NCBI RefSeq assembly: GCF_900142085.1 | Contig: NZ_FQZQ01000008.1 | Coordinates: 1-64,000, forward strand | Reading direction: 5' to 3' | Length of the DNA: 64,000 bases | Source of the DNA: Shimia gijangensis | GTDB lineage: Bacteria; Pseudomonadota; Alphaproteobacteria; Rhodobacterales; Rhodobacteraceae | Shown here: piece after piece, positions 18,111-26,254 of the stretch | How the letters are laid out: the number at the start of each line of letters is the position of its first letter | Numbering within the stretch: the stretch's first letter is position 1 | Notes under the pieces: generated by a model | Told to the model about the DNA's origin: nothing | The model's input: only the letters and a program-made list of their open reading frames with translations | Database searches by the model: none | Made by a program: the position numbers and the translations under genes

Positions 18111-19132
18111 GGGTCGTTGTCGCAGGTTTGGGCAATATGGGGCGCAGTCACGCGCTGGCCTATCACACCCACCCAGACGTCGAAATCGTCGGGCTAGTGA
18201 ACCGCTCTGAAGTAGATTTGCCAGACGCGTTACAGGGTTACCCACGCGTGTCGACTTTCGCTGACGGCCTCGCTCTCAAACCTGATCTGGTCTGCATCGC
18301 AACGTATTCCGACAGTCACGCCAACTATGCGATTGCTGCAATGGAGGCCGGTGCGGATGTTTTTGTCGAAAAACCGCTTGCCACAACGGCAGACGATGCG
18401 CGCCGCGTGGTTGCGGCTGCGATGCGTCTGGGCCGCAAACTGGTTGTCGGCTATATCCTGCGCCATCATCCCAGCTGGCAGCGCCTGATTGCCGAAGCGC
18501 GGAACCTTGGCGGGCCTTATGTATTCCGTATGAACCTCAATCAGCAATCTGACGGCGAGACGTGGAAGACGCATAAGGCGCTCATGCAAAACACAAGCCC
18601 GATAGTCGATTGCGGTGTCCATTATGTCGACGTCATGTGCCAGATCACCGACGCCAAACCCGTGCGTGTGAGTGGTATGGGGCTGCGCTTATCGGATGAG
18701 CTTGCAACGGACATGTACAACTATGGCCAGCTTCAGGTCTGGTTCGATGATGGATCTGTTGGCTGGTATGAGGCCGGATGGGGACCGATGATGTCAGAAA
18801 CCGCGTTCTTCGTGAAGGACGTGGTATCCCCCAATGGGGCTGTGTCCATCACCGATGACAACAAAGGCGCATCTGACGATGTCGATGGTCACACCAAAGT
18901 AGGCGGCATTCTTGTCCATCGCCCGTCTGGTGACCACCTGATCGAAATGCAAGACGAGCCCGGCCATCAAGAGCTTTGCGATGCCGAGGCCCTCTTTATG
19001 ATCAATGCGATCAAAACCAATGCTGATCTGACCCGTCACATGGATGACGCCGTTCAATCTCTGGCAATATGCTTGGCTGCCGATGAAAGCATCCGGTCCG
19101 GCCACCCAATCGAATTAGGAGACACCCAATGA
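18107..19132 (+). CDS. Gfo/Idh/MocA-family NAD(P)-dependent oxidoreductase
   Basis: This 341-residue protein has an N-terminal Rossmann fold with GLGNMG at 7-12, the EKP motif at 88-90 that positions the nicotinamide, and a C-terminal substrate domain with DCGVHYVDVM near 167-176. The family includes sugar dehydrogenases and NAD-dependent glycosidases. It overlaps both neighbours by 4 bases, between the second permease and the ATPase of the same transporter, so its substrate is most likely the imported sugar or a derivative. The precise reaction is unknown. Confidence 0.88.
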   Translation: MRVVVAGLGNMGRSHALAYHTHPDVEIVGLVNRSEVDLPDALQGYPRVSTFADGLALKPDLVCIATYSDSHANYAIAAMEAGADVFVEKPLATTADDARRVVAAAMRLGRKLVVGYILRHHPSWQRLIAEARNLGGPYVFRMNLNQQSDGETWKTHKALMQNTSPIVDCGVHYVDVMCQITDAKPVRVSGMGLRLSDELATDMYNYGQLQVWFDDGSVGWYEAGWGPMMSETAFFVKDVVSPNGAVSITDDNKGASDDVDGHTKVGGILVHRPSGDHLIEMQDEPGHQELCDAEALFMINAIKTNADLTRHMDDAVQSLAICLAADESIRSGHPIELGDTQ

Positions 19133-20130
19133 CCGCTCTGACTCTCACAGATATTTGCAAGTCTTTTGGCAGCGCGGAAGTTCTCAAAGACATCAACCTG
19201 ACAGTTGAGGATGGCGAATTTGTTGTTTTCGTCGGCCCGTCAGGTTGCGGCAAGTCTACGCTGCTGCGTGTGATTGCCGGGTTGGAGGATGCCACAAGCG
19301 GTACGGTCAATATTGGCGGTGACGTTGTCAACAACACGCCACCCGCGAAACGAGGCATCGCCATGGTGTTTCAATCCTACGCGCTTTATCCGCATCTGAG
19401 CGTACGTGACAACATGGCCCTTGGTCTCAGGCAGGAAAAGCAGCCCAAAGCGGTGATTGAAGAGCGTGTCAGCAAGGCCATTCAGATGCTTGATTTGAAT
19501 GCTTACGTTGACCGTCGCCCGTCTGACTTGTCAGGTGGTCAGCGTCAAAGAGTGGCCATTGGACGCGCTATTGTGCGTGAACCCAAGCTCTTTCTTTTTG
19601 ATGAACCGCTTTCCAATCTGGATGCCGCTCTGCGAATGAATACCCGCATCGAAATCGCCGAGTTGCACCGCACGCTGAGCGCGTCGATGATTTATGTAAC
19701 CCATGATCAGACCGAGGCAATGACCCTTGCTGACAAGATTGTCGTGCTGCGCGATGGTCAGGTCGAGCAGGTCGGCAGCCCGATGGATCTCTATAACAAT
19801 CCCTGCAATAGATTTGTCGCCGGCTTCCTCGGCTCACCAGCCATGAACTTTTTGAAAAAGGCTCCGGTTGATATACCACAAGGCGGCACACTGGGCATTC
19901 GCCCGGAACACTTGCGATTGCAAAAAGGTGGCCGCATCAAAGGGACTGTGACCCATGTCGAACGGTTGGGTGGTGATACAAACCTTTTGATCTCAACAGA
20001 GCAGGATGAGGCAATCACGGTCCGTATATTTGGACAGAACGCGACGGCGGTCAGGGACGTTGTTGAGCTGGATTTTGATAGCCATTTAGCCTTCCAATTT
20101 GATGGGGATGATCAACGCATCGCGGTATGA
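19129..20130 (+). CDS. ABC sugar transporter ATPase (MalK/UgpC type)
   Basis: This 333-residue ATPase has Walker A GPSGCGKST at 36-44, signature LSGGQRQR at 134-141, Walker B FLFDEPLSNLD and the switch histidine in VTHDQTEAM. A C-terminal TOBE-type domain (about 240-333, with LGIRPEHLRL) is typical of MalK/UgpC proteins and completes this transporter. It is the last gene of the plus arm. The convergent dtd gene ends 51 bases away. Confidence 0.95.
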   Translation: MTALTLTDICKSFGSAEVLKDINLTVEDGEFVVFVGPSGCGKSTLLRVIAGLEDATSGTVNIGGDVVNNTPPAKRGIAMVFQSYALYPHLSVRDNMALGLRQEKQPKAVIEERVSKAIQMLDLNAYVDRRPSDLSGGQRQRVAIGRAIVREPKLFLFDEPLSNLDAALRMNTRIEIAELHRTLSASMIYVTHDQTEAMTLADKIVVLRDGQVEQVGSPMDLYNNPCNRFVAGFLGSPAMNFLKKAPVDIPQGGTLGIRPEHLRLQKGGRIKGTVTHVERLGGDTNLLISTEQDEAITVRIFGQNATAVRDVVELDFDSHLAFQFDGDDQRIAV

Positions 20131-20181
20131 TTTCGCGTTTAACAATGCATTTCAAATAGGGTCACCGCTGACGCTTGCGCT

Positions 20182-20619
20182 TCAAACTTCCATCCAAATG
20201 GTAACCGGCCCATCATTCAACAGCCGCACCTTCATGTCTGCCCCAAACCGCCCCTTGGCGATGGGCAGGCCTTGCTCTGCCATTTGGTCCGCGAAGTACT
20301 CATACAGCTGCGCGCCCTCATCGGAAGGTGCCGCCGAGGAAAATCCCGGTCGATTGCCGCTGCGGGTGTCCGCAGACAATGTGAACTGAGAGACGACCAA
20401 TACCGCGCCGCCGATGTCTTTGACCGACAGGTTCATCTTGCCCGCTTCGTCCTGAAATATTCGGCATTTGGCTATTTTGGCAGCGAGTTTGTCAACCTGT
20501 GACTCGGTATCGCCCTGCATTGCGCAGATCAAAACCAGCAAACCCGGTCCAATGTCTCCGGTGACTTCGCCATCGACTGTGACAGAAGCTTCGCTCACGC
20601 GTTGAATTAGGGCGCGCAT
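20182..20619 (-). CDS. dtd: D-aminoacyl-tRNA deacylase
   Basis: This 145-residue enzyme hydrolyses D-amino acids, and also glycine, wrongly attached to tRNA. The catalytic-site motif SQFTLSAD is near 76-83 and the chirality-checking Gly-cis-Pro motif NDGPVT is near 134-139. [13 protein letters not shown] is the standard N-terminus. The first 13 bases of the gene overlap the 3' end of the upstream PfkB-kinase gene, so the two are probably co-transcribed. Confidence 0.95.
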   Translation of the reverse strand: MRALIQRVSEASVTVDGEVTGDIGPGLLVLICAMQGDTESQVDKLAAKIAKCRIFQDEAGKMNLSVKDIGGAVLVVSQFTLSADTRSGNRPGFSSAAPSDEGAQLYEYFADQMAEQGLPIAKGRFGADMKVRLLNDGPVTIWMEV

Positions 20620-21524
20620 TGTAAGTCCTTTATCGTTGGTGGGTTCGCCCCCGCACGGGTGACAGAAAAAGTTGCCGCGCGAACGCCAAACGCGGCGGCA
20701 CGGTTGATCTGGTCGATACCAGAAAGTGCCAATGCGGAAGGCGACAACACCTTCTGTTGCGCAAGGGACGCCAAAAAACCTGCGTTGAACGTGTCTCCAG
20801 CGCCCACGGCATCAACCACGGTGACGGGGGGGGCAGGAATATGCTGTGCACCGTGACGCGAATAGGCTGTGACCCCATTGGCGCCGTGGCTGTGCACCAC
20901 CACAGACGCGCGGCCCTGCAGAAGCTGTTCCGGCGGGTCCGGGCGCAACCATTCAATGTCCTCATCTGAAAACTTCAGGATATCGGCCATGGCAATCATC
21001 CGGGTCAGCCTCTGGCGATAACTTTCCTCTTCAGTCTCAATCAGGGCAGGGCGAATATTGGCATCCAGCAGAATCAGACGTTTGGGTCCGGCCATCTGCA
21101 TCAGCGCCTCAAACGTACCTGCGGCGGGGCGATGGATCAGGCTGAGACCACCAAAGATCAAGGCGCCGATACCCTGAAGGTTTGGTATCTGTGCCATGCT
21201 CAAACTACGCCCGGCGCTGCCACTATCCTGAAATGTGAAACGCGGCGAGCCGTCGACCAATTCCACGAAAGCCAATGTTGTTGGGGATTCTACTAGCGTG
21301 CATCGCGAAAATGAGATGTTTTCAGCGCGCATCGCCTGGCACAGAAACTGGCCGTATTCGTCCATCGATAATCCACCGAAAAACCCGACCGGCTGTTCCA
21401 GACGCGCCAATGCAACTGCTGTGTTCACCGCAGCCCCACCGGTCACTGGGTGATGTTTAGGTGCTCCGTCTGCGCCCATTTGGGGCAACATATCAATCAC
21501 GGCTTCACCGCAAGAAAGGATCAT
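20607..21524 (-). CDS. PfkB-family sugar kinase (fructokinase-like)
   Basis: This 305-residue ribokinase-fold kinase has [15 protein letters not shown] at the start, the [22 protein letters not shown] substrate segment near 30-50, DANIRPAL in the middle and the C-terminal anion-hole motif [14 protein letters not shown] with catalytic Asp. It resembles fructokinases most closely, but the sugar is not certain. The frame opens further upstream, but the Met at 21524 gives the family N-terminus and has GAGAG before it. Confidence 0.85.
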   Translation of the reverse strand: MILSCGEAVIDMLPQMGADGAPKHHPVTGGAAVNTAVALARLEQPVGFFGGLSMDEYGQFLCQAMRAENISFSRCTLVESPTTLAFVELVDGSPRFTFQDSGSAGRSLSMAQIPNLQGIGALIFGGLSLIHRPAAGTFEALMQMAGPKRLILLDANIRPALIETEEESYRQRLTRMIAMADILKFSDEDIEWLRPDPPEQLLQGRASVVVHSHGANGVTAYSRHGAQHIPAPPVTVVDAVGAGDTFNAGFLASLAQQKVLSPSALALSGIDQINRAAAFGVRAATFSVTRAGANPPTIKDLQCAP

Positions 21525-21690
21525 TGGGGGGCTCTCTTTTTGGTCTGCCCAAGAGTGTGCGATCAGATGTGCAAAGACAAGCCGTTGCACGTGGTATACG
21601 CGGTTGCCGGTCAATTAGCCGAGCATAGCGAGGCCACGCCCAACCAGAGGCGGGTGCCATTGCACCTGAAAATGGGCGGGAGTGCCTGTC

Positions 21691-22185
21691 CTAAAGCTCT
21701 GGCGCGTTCATAATGATACAGGTGGTTGACCCGGTCGCATAAAGCCTGCCATCTTCGACGCCCTTGATCTCACCATCTGCAATCCCGGTTGAACGCCCCG
21801 CATGGTGTACAGTCCCGATCGCATGCACAGTGGTGCCAATAGGAATCGGGCGGATAATGTTCACTTTGAATTCAAGAGTTGTGTAAATCTGCCCCTGTTT
21901 CAGCTTGGTTTGAACAGCGCACGCCATACAGCTGTCCAAAATGGTGCCATACCAGCCTCCATGCACAGTGCCGAGTGGGTTCAGAACATTGAACTCAGGC
22001 GTGCCTTCAAAGATGACTTTGCCATCTTCTGCAACAACCGGCCAAAGACCTAGGGTTTCGCCAATCGGCGGCCCGGCAATGTCGCCCTTCACGATATCCT
22101 GCATCAACTGCAACCCTGAGCGCGAGACTACCTCGCTCATTTTCGGCAATTCGCTGAGATTTTTGGCAAAGTAACGCCTGGACAT
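21691..22185 (-). CDS. PaaI-type hotdog thioesterase
   Basis: This 164-residue single-hotdog protein has the PaaI/YdiI-like motif NPLGTVHGGWYGTILDSCM near 65-83, followed by a strand TTLEFKVNIIRPIP. Such enzymes hydrolyse acyl- or aryl-CoA thioesters, usually as tetramers. The substrate is not predictable. It lies 67 bases downstream of metF on the same strand and may share its transcript. Confidence 0.85.
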   Translation of the reverse strand: MSRRYFAKNLSELPKMSEVVSRSGLQLMQDIVKGDIAGPPIGETLGLWPVVAEDGKVIFEGTPEFNVLNPLGTVHGGWYGTILDSCMACAVQTKLKQGQIYTTLEFKVNIIRPIPIGTTVHAIGTVHHAGRSTGIADGEIKGVEDGRLYATGSTTCIIMNAPEL

Positions 22186-22252
22186 TGCGGCCTCCTGAAT
22201 ACGTCAGATCAGATGGCCGCAAATACGTTGCTGTCGCAAGACCGGGTGTGAA

Positions 22253-23119
22253 TTACGCTACGTTCTCAAGCGTGACTTTGGGGGTGACACCCAAAGCATG
22301 ACAAACATCGCGGGTCAGTTCAGGGCGGTTGAGCGTGTAGAAATGGAAGTTCGCGACACCTTCATCCATCAAATCCGAACAAAGCTCGGTGCAGATGGCT
22401 GTGGCCAAAAGATCGGTGCGATCGTCGCGCTCTGCTTTGGCAAAAGCATCGTCCAGCCACGCTGGAATATCGGTACCACAGCGTTTGGCAAAGGCGCGCG
22501 CACCCTTCCAATCCTCGATCGGTAGGATTCCCGGAATTATGGGGGCGTCGATGCCAGCCTTGGCGCAGGCATCGCGGAACCGCAGGAAGGTCTCAGCCTC
22601 AAAGAAAAACTGGGTGATGGCTTCGGAAGCACCGGCATCGATTTTACGTTTCAGCCAGTCAATATCGGCCTGCGCATGGGCCGCTTCAGGGTGTATATCG
22701 GGATAGGCACCCACACGAATTGTGAATTTTCCCGTCTCTGCAAGGGCCTCGATAAGTTCAACCGAATGGGCAAAGCCTTGGGGGTGGGCCTCAAAGTTGG
22801 CGCTGCCTTTGGGCGGGTCGCCCCGCAATGCCACGATTTCATTTACACCCGCAGCGGCAAATTCATTGGCAATACGCAGGGTTTCCTCTCGCGTTGCATT
22901 CACGCAAGTTAAATGGGCCGCAACGTTCAAATCGCTTGATTTGTGCAACGTGGCTACCGCATCACGTGTAAGGTCGCGGGTCGTGCCGCCTGCGCCATAG
23001 GTCACCGACACGAAGCGCGGCTCAAGCGGGGCAAGGGTTTGCACTGTGTCCCACAGACGAAAAGACGCCTCGAGGTTTTGGGGCGGGAAGAATTCGAGCG
23101 ATATTGTTGGCGCAGTCAT
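22253..23119 (-). CDS. metF: 5,10-Methylenetetrahydrofolate reductase
   Basis: This 288-residue FAD enzyme reduces methylene-THF to methyl-THF, the methyl donor for methionine synthesis. EFFPP at 9-13, SVTYGAGGTTR, ALRGDPP and AITQFFFEAE are all conserved, covering the catalytic Glu and the folate- and FAD-contacting residues. It is divergent from a metR-type LysR regulator 90 bases away, the classic arrangement for control by MetR with homocysteine. Confidence 0.95.
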   Translation of the reverse strand: MTAPTISLEFFPPQNLEASFRLWDTVQTLAPLEPRFVSVTYGAGGTTRDLTRDAVATLHKSSDLNVAAHLTCVNATREETLRIANEFAAAGVNEIVALRGDPPKGSANFEAHPQGFAHSVELIEALAETGKFTIRVGAYPDIHPEAAHAQADIDWLKRKIDAGASEAITQFFFEAETFLRFRDACAKAGIDAPIIPGILPIEDWKGARAFAKRCGTDIPAWLDDAFAKAERDDRTDLLATAICTELCSDLMDEGVANFHFYTLNRPELTRDVCHALGVTPKVTLENVA

Positions 23120-23134
23120 GTTTTTTGTCCTAAC

Positions 23135-23150
23135 TTGAGGTTGCGCTCAA
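23135..23150. promoter_or_regulatory. Candidate LysR/MetR binding site between metF and metR
   Basis: TTGAG-N6-CTCAA is a perfect 5-bp inverted repeat of the LysR T-N-A type, placed 16 bases upstream of the metF start and 60 bases upstream of metR. A looser TGAA...TTCA pair lies at about 23161-23181. The textbook MetR box is TGAA-N5-TTCA, so the assignment rests on position and symmetry. Confidence 0.45.
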
Positions 23151-23209
23151 CATACAGATATGAAACCTGTAGCCAAATTCATAATCCTAAAGAACATCAT
23201 GAGCCCAAC

Positions 23210-24121
23210 ATGAAGATGCACATTGAATTCCGTCACCTGCGCACTGTGCGCGCTATCCACGAAGCGGGGGGGCTGGCCCGAGCGGCAGAACAGCTGAACA
23301 TCACGCAATCTGCGCTGAGTCATCAGGTCAAAGGGCTCGAGACGCAGGCGGGTGTTGAATTGTTTGTGCGCCGCTCAAAACCAATGAAACTGTCGGCCGC
23401 TGGCCTGCGCTTGTTGCGCCTTGCCAACACCGTTTTACCCGAGATTGAAGCGCTTGAGGCTGAATTTAATGGTCTTAGAGATGGCAGTTCGGGGCGGTTG
23501 CACATCGCCATTGAATGTCATGCCTGTTTTGAATGGCTGTTTCCCGTACTTGAGAAATTCCGCAAGAAATGGCCGGATGTAGATGTGGATATCCGTCCCG
23601 GTCTGGCCTTTGAGGCCATGCCCGCGTTGCAAAAAGAGGAGGTCGATGTGGTTGTATCTTCGGATCCTTTAGATCTGGCGGGCATTTCTTTTTCACATCT
23701 CTTGGACTATGCGCCTGTTTTCGTCGCGGCATCGACCCACCCGTTGGCCCAGAAAGAATGGATTGATGCAGAAGATTTTAGGAGTGAGACCTTGATCACC
23801 TATCCGGTCGAACGTGCGCGGCTGGACATATTCTCCGAGTTGTTAACTCCGGCAAAAGTTGAGCCTGCTGCAATGCGCCAGGCTGAGCTAACGGCTGTTA
23901 TTCTCTTGTTGGTCGCTTCAAACAGGGGCGTGTCGGTGTTGCCGGATTGGGTGGTGCGTGAGGTCAAATACTCGTCGGATTATGTGACCCGACCGCTTAC
24001 AGAGAACGGGATTACAAAAAAGCTGTTTGCAGCGACCCGCGATGACGACCTTGAAAAGCCGTACATGCGCGATCTGATTGAGCTGGCAGGCGAAGAGGCG
24101 CGCCGTCTTCAGGCGCTCTGA
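23210..24121 (+). CDS. metR: LysR-family regulator MetR
   Basis: This 303-residue protein has the MetR-like N-terminal helix-turn-helix (residues about 4-62, FRHLRTVRAIHEAGGLARAA then ITQSALSHQVKGLE) and a periplasmic-binding-like effector domain. It activates methionine-pathway genes with homocysteine as co-inducer in known cases. The Met at 23210 starts the family N-terminus MKMHIEFRHL; the open frame extends upstream without family similarity. It is divergent from metF. Confidence 0.92.
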   Translation: MKMHIEFRHLRTVRAIHEAGGLARAAEQLNITQSALSHQVKGLETQAGVELFVRRSKPMKLSAAGLRLLRLANTVLPEIEALEAEFNGLRDGSSGRLHIAIECHACFEWLFPVLEKFRKKWPDVDVDIRPGLAFEAMPALQKEEVDVVVSSDPLDLAGISFSHLLDYAPVFVAASTHPLAQKEWIDAEDFRSETLITYPVERARLDIFSELLTPAKVEPAAMRQAELTAVILLLVASNRGVSVLPDWVVREVKYSSDYVTRPLTENGITKKLFAATRDDDLEKPYMRDLIELAGEEARRLQAL

Positions 24122-24184
24122 TCGCAGCGCATAGCGGCTAGGCGGAAGCTGCGCGCGTGATAGGTCTTGGCTTTGCGCGCATGG

Positions 24185-24198
24185 GCGCGTATACGCGC
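24185..24198. other. Perfect 14-bp palindrome GCGCGTATACGCGC
   Basis: This perfect palindrome lies in the 120-base gap between metR and suhB, 43 bases before suhB. It could be an operator for suhB or part of a 3'-end structure of metR. Other GCGCGC steps nearby give the gap an unusual CpG-rich composition. Confidence 0.5.
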
Positions 24199-24241
24199 GG
24201 CCTGAGCATACTATCCTGAGCATCTTATACGGAGCCGCGCC

Positions 24242-25033
24242 ATGGCAGGCAGTGCAAATCTCAACATCATGATGAAGGCCGCACGTAAAGCGGGCCGCTC
24301 GCTGGTCAAAGACTTTCGCGAAGTCGAAAACCTGCAGGTTTCGATGAAAGGCGCCGGTGATTTTGTCAGCCGTGCAGATATTGCCGCCGAGGCGATCCTG
24401 AAAGAAGATCTAATGGGCGCACGCCCAACCTATGGTTGGTTGGCCGAAGAGGGTGGTGAGGAGCTCGGTAAAGATCCAACGCGACGCTGGATTGTGGATC
24501 CGCTGGATGGTACCACCAACTTTTTGCACGGGCTTCCACATTGGGCGATCTCCATTGCGCTGGAGCACAAAGGTGAAATCGTCGCCGGGGTGATTTTCGA
24601 CGCTGCCAAAGACGAGATGTTTTATGCAGAAAAAGGTGAAGGCGCCTGGTTGAACGACAGCCAGCGTCTTCGGGTTTCCGGCCGAAACAAAATGATCGAG
24701 TCAGTCTTTGCGACCGGCTTGCCGTTTGGCGGACGCGCCGATCTGCCTGAGACCTTGAAGGACCTTGCGCGTCTGTTGCCTGCGACGGCTGGTGTGCGCC
24801 GTTGGGGCGCTGCTTCTTTGGATCTCGCCTACGTTGCGGCGGGTCGTTACGAAGGATTTTGGGAGCGGAACCTGAAGGCCTGGGATCTGGCTGCCGGGGT
24901 CATTCTTGTCAAAGAAGCCGGCGGATTTGTTCAACCTTTGAACCCAAAAGGCAATATCATTGAAGACGGTGAAGTGATCTGTGCCAACGAGCCGATTTTC
25001 GATCAGTTTTCTAAGGTCATTCGCAACAAATAG
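24242..25033 (+). CDS. suhB: Inositol monophosphatase family protein (SuhB)
   Basis: This 263-residue Mg2+-dependent phosphatase has motif A WIVDPLDGTTNF at 83-94, containing D86 and D89 as metal ligands, the upstream acid pair in WLAEEGGEE near 66-74, and motif B WDLAAGVILVKEAGG near 215. It dephosphorylates inositol-1-phosphate and similar small substrates. In E. coli the homologue also aids ribosomal RNA transcription. It forms its own transcription unit, and the convergent GFA gene ends 85 bases downstream. Confidence 0.92.
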   Translation: MAGSANLNIMMKAARKAGRSLVKDFREVENLQVSMKGAGDFVSRADIAAEAILKEDLMGARPTYGWLAEEGGEELGKDPTRRWIVDPLDGTTNFLHGLPHWAISIALEHKGEIVAGVIFDAAKDEMFYAEKGEGAWLNDSQRLRVSGRNKMIESVFATGLPFGGRADLPETLKDLARLLPATAGVRRWGAASLDLAYVAAGRYEGFWERNLKAWDLAAGVILVKEAGGFVQPLNPKGNIIEDGEVICANEPIFDQFSKVIRNK

Positions 25034-25118
25034 GGGGCAGTGTCTCTCACGTTGTCTTTGCGGAGCAAAGGGACGCTCACTTCAGGATATTTGCCTCCGT
25101 TTGGAAAAATGGGGGCTT

Positions 25119-25481
25119 TTATTTGTCCGAAGGGTGGTTGACCCCATCGGCCCAATCGATGTCGCCAAGATCACGTGGATTTACGTTTTCCAAAGCACCC
25201 AGATTGACGCCATATTCGTTGGGATTTGATCTGCGTTGGTGGTGTGTGTAGATGCCACAAGTTTTGCAAAAATAGTGCTTCGCAGTGTTGGTGTTCCATT
25301 GGTACAGGGTCAGATTGTCTTCACCTTTGATGATCGTGATGCCATCTAACGGCGCGGTGACCGCTGCGGCCCCACGGCGGCGGCAGAACGAACAATCGCA
25401 GCGCCGTGCGGTGTTCAAACCGTCAAGCAGCTTCACCTGAAGTTCAACAGCACCGCAATGGCAGGTCAATCTATGGCTCAT
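25119..25481 (-). CDS. GFA-family zinc protein
   Basis: This 120-residue protein of the glutathione-dependent formaldehyde-activating (Gfa/CENP-V) fold has zinc ligands CHCGAV near 7-12, RRCDCSFCRRRG and YFCKTCGIYTHHQ. Most family members have no proven reaction. The Met at 25481 is chosen because it precedes the conserved core; the longer frame reads through the rhomboid gene. Its start overlaps the rhomboid stop by 4 bases (ATGA), so the two are probably co-translated. Confidence 0.87.
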   Translation of the reverse strand: MSHRLTCHCGAVELQVKLLDGLNTARRCDCSFCRRRGAAAVTAPLDGITIIKGEDNLTLYQWNTNTAKHYFCKTCGIYTHHQRRSNPNEYGVNLGALENVNPRDLGDIDWADGVNHPSDK

Positions 25482-26224
25482 TTTCGTCTCCTGACTGTTG
25501 GAATGGTGCTGCGGGTTATGGCATATTTTGTTTCTGGATGTGGTGGAGCGCCTTGTGTTTTTTTCCAGAACCCAGCGCCGCCTCGTTTTATCCAGACGGG
25601 CAGGGTCAGGATTAGGCCAGCCACAAATCCACCTGCGTGGGCCCAATAGGCAACGCCACCACCGCTGGTGTCAGTTAAAACACCACTAAAGATTTGCCAA
25701 AGGAACCAAAGCCCCAGCATGACCCAGGCGGGCAGCGCGAAGATTTTGAAGAACACAATAAAAATAACGATTACATCTACGCGAGCTTTTGGAAACAGCA
25801 GTAAATAACCACCCATAATTCCGGCAATGGCACCAGAGGCACCCACCGTTGGAATTTGCGAGTAGGGGTCAGAGATGACCTGTGCGAGTCCAGCTGCAAG
25901 CCCGCAGAGCGTATAGAACAAAGCAAATCCGAAATGGCCCATCACGTCTTCGAGGTTGTCTCCGAAAATCCACAGGAACAGCATGTTTCCTGCCAGATGC
26001 ATCCAGCCTCCGTGCAGGAACATCGACGTAATCAACCCAAACGGATCAGAGCCGTCGGTGACCTCATGTGGAATCAGCGCCCAATCATGGAAAAAGGCAC
26101 CTAGTTTGTAGGGCTCATTCAATATCGGCACATACATCACAAAGATGCCGATATTGAGCGCCATCAAAGCGTAGACAACGTAAGGCGCTCGTCCTGATGG
26201 ATTGTGGTCACGGATTGGAAACAT
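25478..26224 (-). CDS. Rhomboid-family intramembrane serine protease
   Basis: This 248-residue membrane protein has six hydrophobic helices and both catalytic residues of rhomboids: S130 in GASGAIAG and H196 in WAHAGGF. MFLHGGWMHLAGNM near 68-81 is the conserved loop and helix-2 motif. Rhomboids cut transmembrane proteins within the bilayer; the substrate here is unknown. It begins a two-gene unit with the GFA protein. Its 5' end is 30 bases from the putA stop on the same strand. Confidence 0.92.
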   Translation of the reverse strand: MFPIRDHNPSGRAPYVVYALMALNIGIFVMYVPILNEPYKLGAFFHDWALIPHEVTDGSDPFGLITSMFLHGGWMHLAGNMLFLWIFGDNLEDVMGHFGFALFYTLCGLAAGLAQVISDPYSQIPTVGASGAIAGIMGGYLLLFPKARVDVIVIFIVFFKIFALPAWVMLGLWFLWQIFSGVLTDTSGGGVAYWAHAGGFVAGLILTLPVWIKRGGAGFWKKTQGAPPHPETKYAITRSTIPTVRRRK

Positions 26225-26254
26225 GCGCCCACTGTGGGCAATTCGGATGGGTCG

